Positions 5,504 through 6,750 of a DNA stretch of 6,750 bases are shown here, piece after piece (position 1 is the first letter of the stretch; the number at the start of each line of letters is the position of its first letter). Source of the DNA: Rhodospirillales bacterium (GTDB lineage: Bacteria; Pseudomonadota; Alphaproteobacteria; Rhodospirillales; Casp-alpha2); the NCBI GenBank assembly GCA_028282185.1, contig JANQIJ010000291.1, positions 1 to 6,750 of the forward strand, read 5' to 3'. The position numbers were made by a program, and so were the translations under genes. The notes beneath the pieces were generated by a model that saw nothing but the letters and a program-made list of their open reading frames with translations, had not been told where the DNA came from and made no database searches.

Positions 5504-6117
5504 CCCAGGCATTCCTGCAACGCGTCGGTGCGCGGGCCTTGGCCCTGACGATCTTGGGTATGGTCGCCGCTTGCGGCGGCACGGCCAGCGTCCCGGAAAA
5601 CCATTTCTACCGTTTGGAGGTCGATGCGCCCGCGGCTTCGGGCAGCCGTCTGCTGAACGGTGTCCTCGAGGTTGATCGCCTGCTTGCCACCGGGGCCTTG
5701 TCGCAACGGGCCATCGTCTATCGCCATCAGGACAACCCGCATCAATTGAAGGCCTATCACTACCATTTCTGGAACGAGGCCCCGGGCATCCTGTTGCAGG
5801 CCGAATTGACCGCCTACCTGCGGGCCGCCGGCATCGCCAACAAGGTGATGACGCCGGAAATGCGCGCCCGCCCGCAATACGCCGTGACCGGTCGGGTGGT
5901 CAAGCTGGAACGCGTGGTCGGCGGCGCGCCCAAGGGGGCTATTGAAATGAATCTCGTGCTGCGGCGGCTGTCCGACAGCACGATCCTGACCAGTCGGTCC
6001 TACAACCGCGACGTCACACCGACGGATGAGACGCTGACCGCCCTTGTCCGGGCATTGAGCGCCGCGGCGGGCGATATCTTCCAGGAATTCGTCGGCGACG
6101 TTGGCAAAGGCGGCTAA
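5500..6117 (+). CDS. ABC-transport auxiliary lipoprotein, PqiC-like
   Basis: A 205-residue predicted outer-membrane lipoprotein. The N-terminus has a short charged region (R8, R12), a hydrophobic stretch (13-23) and a lipobox VAAC with Cys25 as the acylated residue; the next residues, GG, carry no Asp sorting signal of the E. coli type. The mature part matches the ABC-transport auxiliary family (ABC_trans_aux, which includes PqiC/YmbA). It has HFYRLEV after the lipobox, the GVLEVDRLLATG strand, the conserved YHYHFWNEAPGILLQAELTAYLRAAG (about 85-110), then the YAVTGRVVKLERVVGG strand (127-142). Members act with MCE proteins, supplying the outer-membrane end of the transport path. Here it follows mlaD with a four-base overlap, so it is very likely stoichiometric with MlaD. 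Family assignment is firm; the outer-membrane location is inferred from the family. Confidence 0.9.
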   Translation: MTQAFLQRVGARALALTILGMVAACGGTASVPENHFYRLEVDAPAASGSRLLNGVLEVDRLLATGALSQRAIVYRHQDNPHQLKAYHYHFWNEAPGILLQAELTAYLRAAGIANKVMTPEMRARPQYAVTGRVVKLERVVGGAPKGAIEMNLVLRRLSDSTILTSRSYNRDVTPTDETLTALVRALSAAAGDIFQEFVGDVGKGG

Positions 6118-6750
6118 ACCCACCCGCCCCCGCCGCCGCCGCCCAGCCAAGCGGCGGGAACGCCCGGTTTTGTCGGGCGACCCGGTCGACGTTCCGATCG
6201 ACGCCGTCGGCGCCCAGGGCGACGGTCTGGCCACCACCGCCGATGGCCGGCGCCTCTATGTGCCCTACGGCGCGCCGGGTGATTTTTTGCGCGTTGCCTT
6301 GGGGGCCTCTCGGGGCGACGGGGTCGAGGCCCGCGTCCTCGATCGTCTGCAAGACGGGCCGCGTCAGGCGCCCATTTGCGACCATTTCGGAACTTGCGGC
6401 GGGTGTTCGACACAGCACTTGCCGGACGCGACCTATCGCGCCTGGAAAGGCGAGCTGCTGGTCCAGGCCTTGGTCCGGCGCGGCCTCGCGCCCGGGGTCG
6501 AAGACCTTGTCCGGGTGCCGCCGGCATCCCGCCGCCGGGCGACCTTCGCCGCCGTCAAGACGGCGCGTGGGGTGGCGGTGGGGTTTCTCGCGCGGCGCGA
6601 CCGCCGGGTCATCGACATTGCGGCCTGCCCGCTCTTGGTTGCTGATTTGAACCGCCTGCTGGATCCCTTGAAGTCCCTATTGGACGACCTGCTGCCCACG
6701 GGCGGCCGCGCGCGGGTCGCCGTCGCCGCATTGCCGGGCGGGGTGGACGT
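6101..6750 (+). CDS. TrmA/RlmD-family SAM-dependent RNA uridine-C5 methyltransferase, Fe-S type (partial, cut by window end)
   Basis: The first 216 residues of a class I RNA methyltransferase. A TRAM-like segment (about 28-85, with VDVPIDAVGAQGDGLA and RLYVPYGAPGD) is followed by CDHFGTCGGCSTQHL (93-107), the cysteine cluster of the RlmD/RumA group. Cys93, Cys99 and Cys102, with Cys176 in IDIAACPLL, are the expected four ligands of a [4Fe-4S] cluster. The SAM-binding and catalytic domain lies beyond the window. Enzymes of this group make 5-methyluridine in rRNA or tRNA, but the target cannot be told from this part. The start is uncertain. TTG 6101 is the first standard start after an in-frame stop at 6056 and overlaps the lipoprotein gene by 17 bases, adding a very basic tail (residues 2-21). 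TTG 6170, with GGGAA nine bases upstream, would start just before the TRAM domain. Its link to lipid transport is probably only genomic. Confidence 0.88.
   Translation, partial: MAKAAKPTRPRRRRPAKRRERPVLSGDPVDVPIDAVGAQGDGLATTADGRRLYVPYGAPGDFLRVALGASRGDGVEARVLDRLQDGPRQAPICDHFGTCGGCSTQHLPDATYRAWKGELLVQALVRRGLAPGVEDLVRVPPASRRRATFAAVKTARGVAVGFLARRDRRVIDIAACPLLVADLNRLLDPLKSLLDDLLPTGGRARVAVAALPGGVD
6161..6179 (+). repeat. 6-bp GC hairpin (CGCCCG, loop GTTTTGT, CGGGCG) at the alternative methyltransferase start
   Basis: Two perfect six-base arms (6161-6166 and 6174-6179) enclose a seven-base loop that contains the alternative TTG start at 6170. A second weaker pairing, CCGCCG 6136-6141 with CGGCGG 6152-6157, lies just upstream. 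There is no T-run, so a terminator is unlikely. The structure could reduce translation from TTG 6170, or may simply reflect GC-rich coding sequence. Confidence 0.35.

Noticed and set aside
4469..5512. Long open frame on the minus strand opposite mlaD
   Set aside because: An antisense shadow with no domain or start signal; the MCE protein on the plus strand explains the sequence.
6121..6157. CCG/CGC triplet run, considered as a repeat element or terminator after the lipoprotein gene
   Set aside because: It is explained as arginine and proline codons of the basic methyltransferase N-terminus, and no T-run follows.

Overview
The window has high GC and third codon positions rich in G and C. Its genes most resemble those of an alphaproteobacterium, probably of the Rhodospirillales type. 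This is inferred from gene content and codon use; no 16S rRNA or other taxonomic marker is present.

Layout. Positions 1-39 may hold the last codons of a rightward gene. Positions 46-399 (minus strand) hold the catalytic C-terminal part of a CPBP-family intramembrane protease that has no usable start codon, so it looks 5'-truncated. Positions 400-639 hold no confident gene. This stretch contains a strong inverted repeat, a short palindrome, an AT-richer patch and a weak leftward ORF with coding-like codon use. From 640 to the end, everything runs rightward with tight spacing, apparently as one operon of at least seven genes. In order, these are a GAF-PP2C(SpoIIE/RsbU)-GHKL ATPase protein; a stand-alone STAS protein of the anti-sigma-factor-antagonist type; MlaE-type permease; MlaF-type ATPase; MlaD-type MCE protein; a PqiC-like auxiliary lipoprotein; and the N-terminal part of a TrmA/RlmD-family RNA methyltransferase with Fe-S cysteines, cut by the window end.

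How the genes work together. MlaE, MlaF and MlaD form the inner-membrane core of a lipid-transport ABC system. The long helical tail of MlaD and the PqiC-like lipoprotein suggest a trans-periplasmic assembly linked to the outer membrane. In E. coli the STAS protein MlaB binds MlaF. Here the STAS protein keeps the D-S-S-G phosphoacceptor motif of SpoIIAA/RsbV, and it sits just downstream of a protein carrying both a phosphatase domain and a kinase-like GHKL domain. The main hypothesis is that partner switching (reversible serine phosphorylation of the STAS protein) gates a lipid transporter rather than, or in addition to, a sigma factor. No sigma factor gene is visible here.
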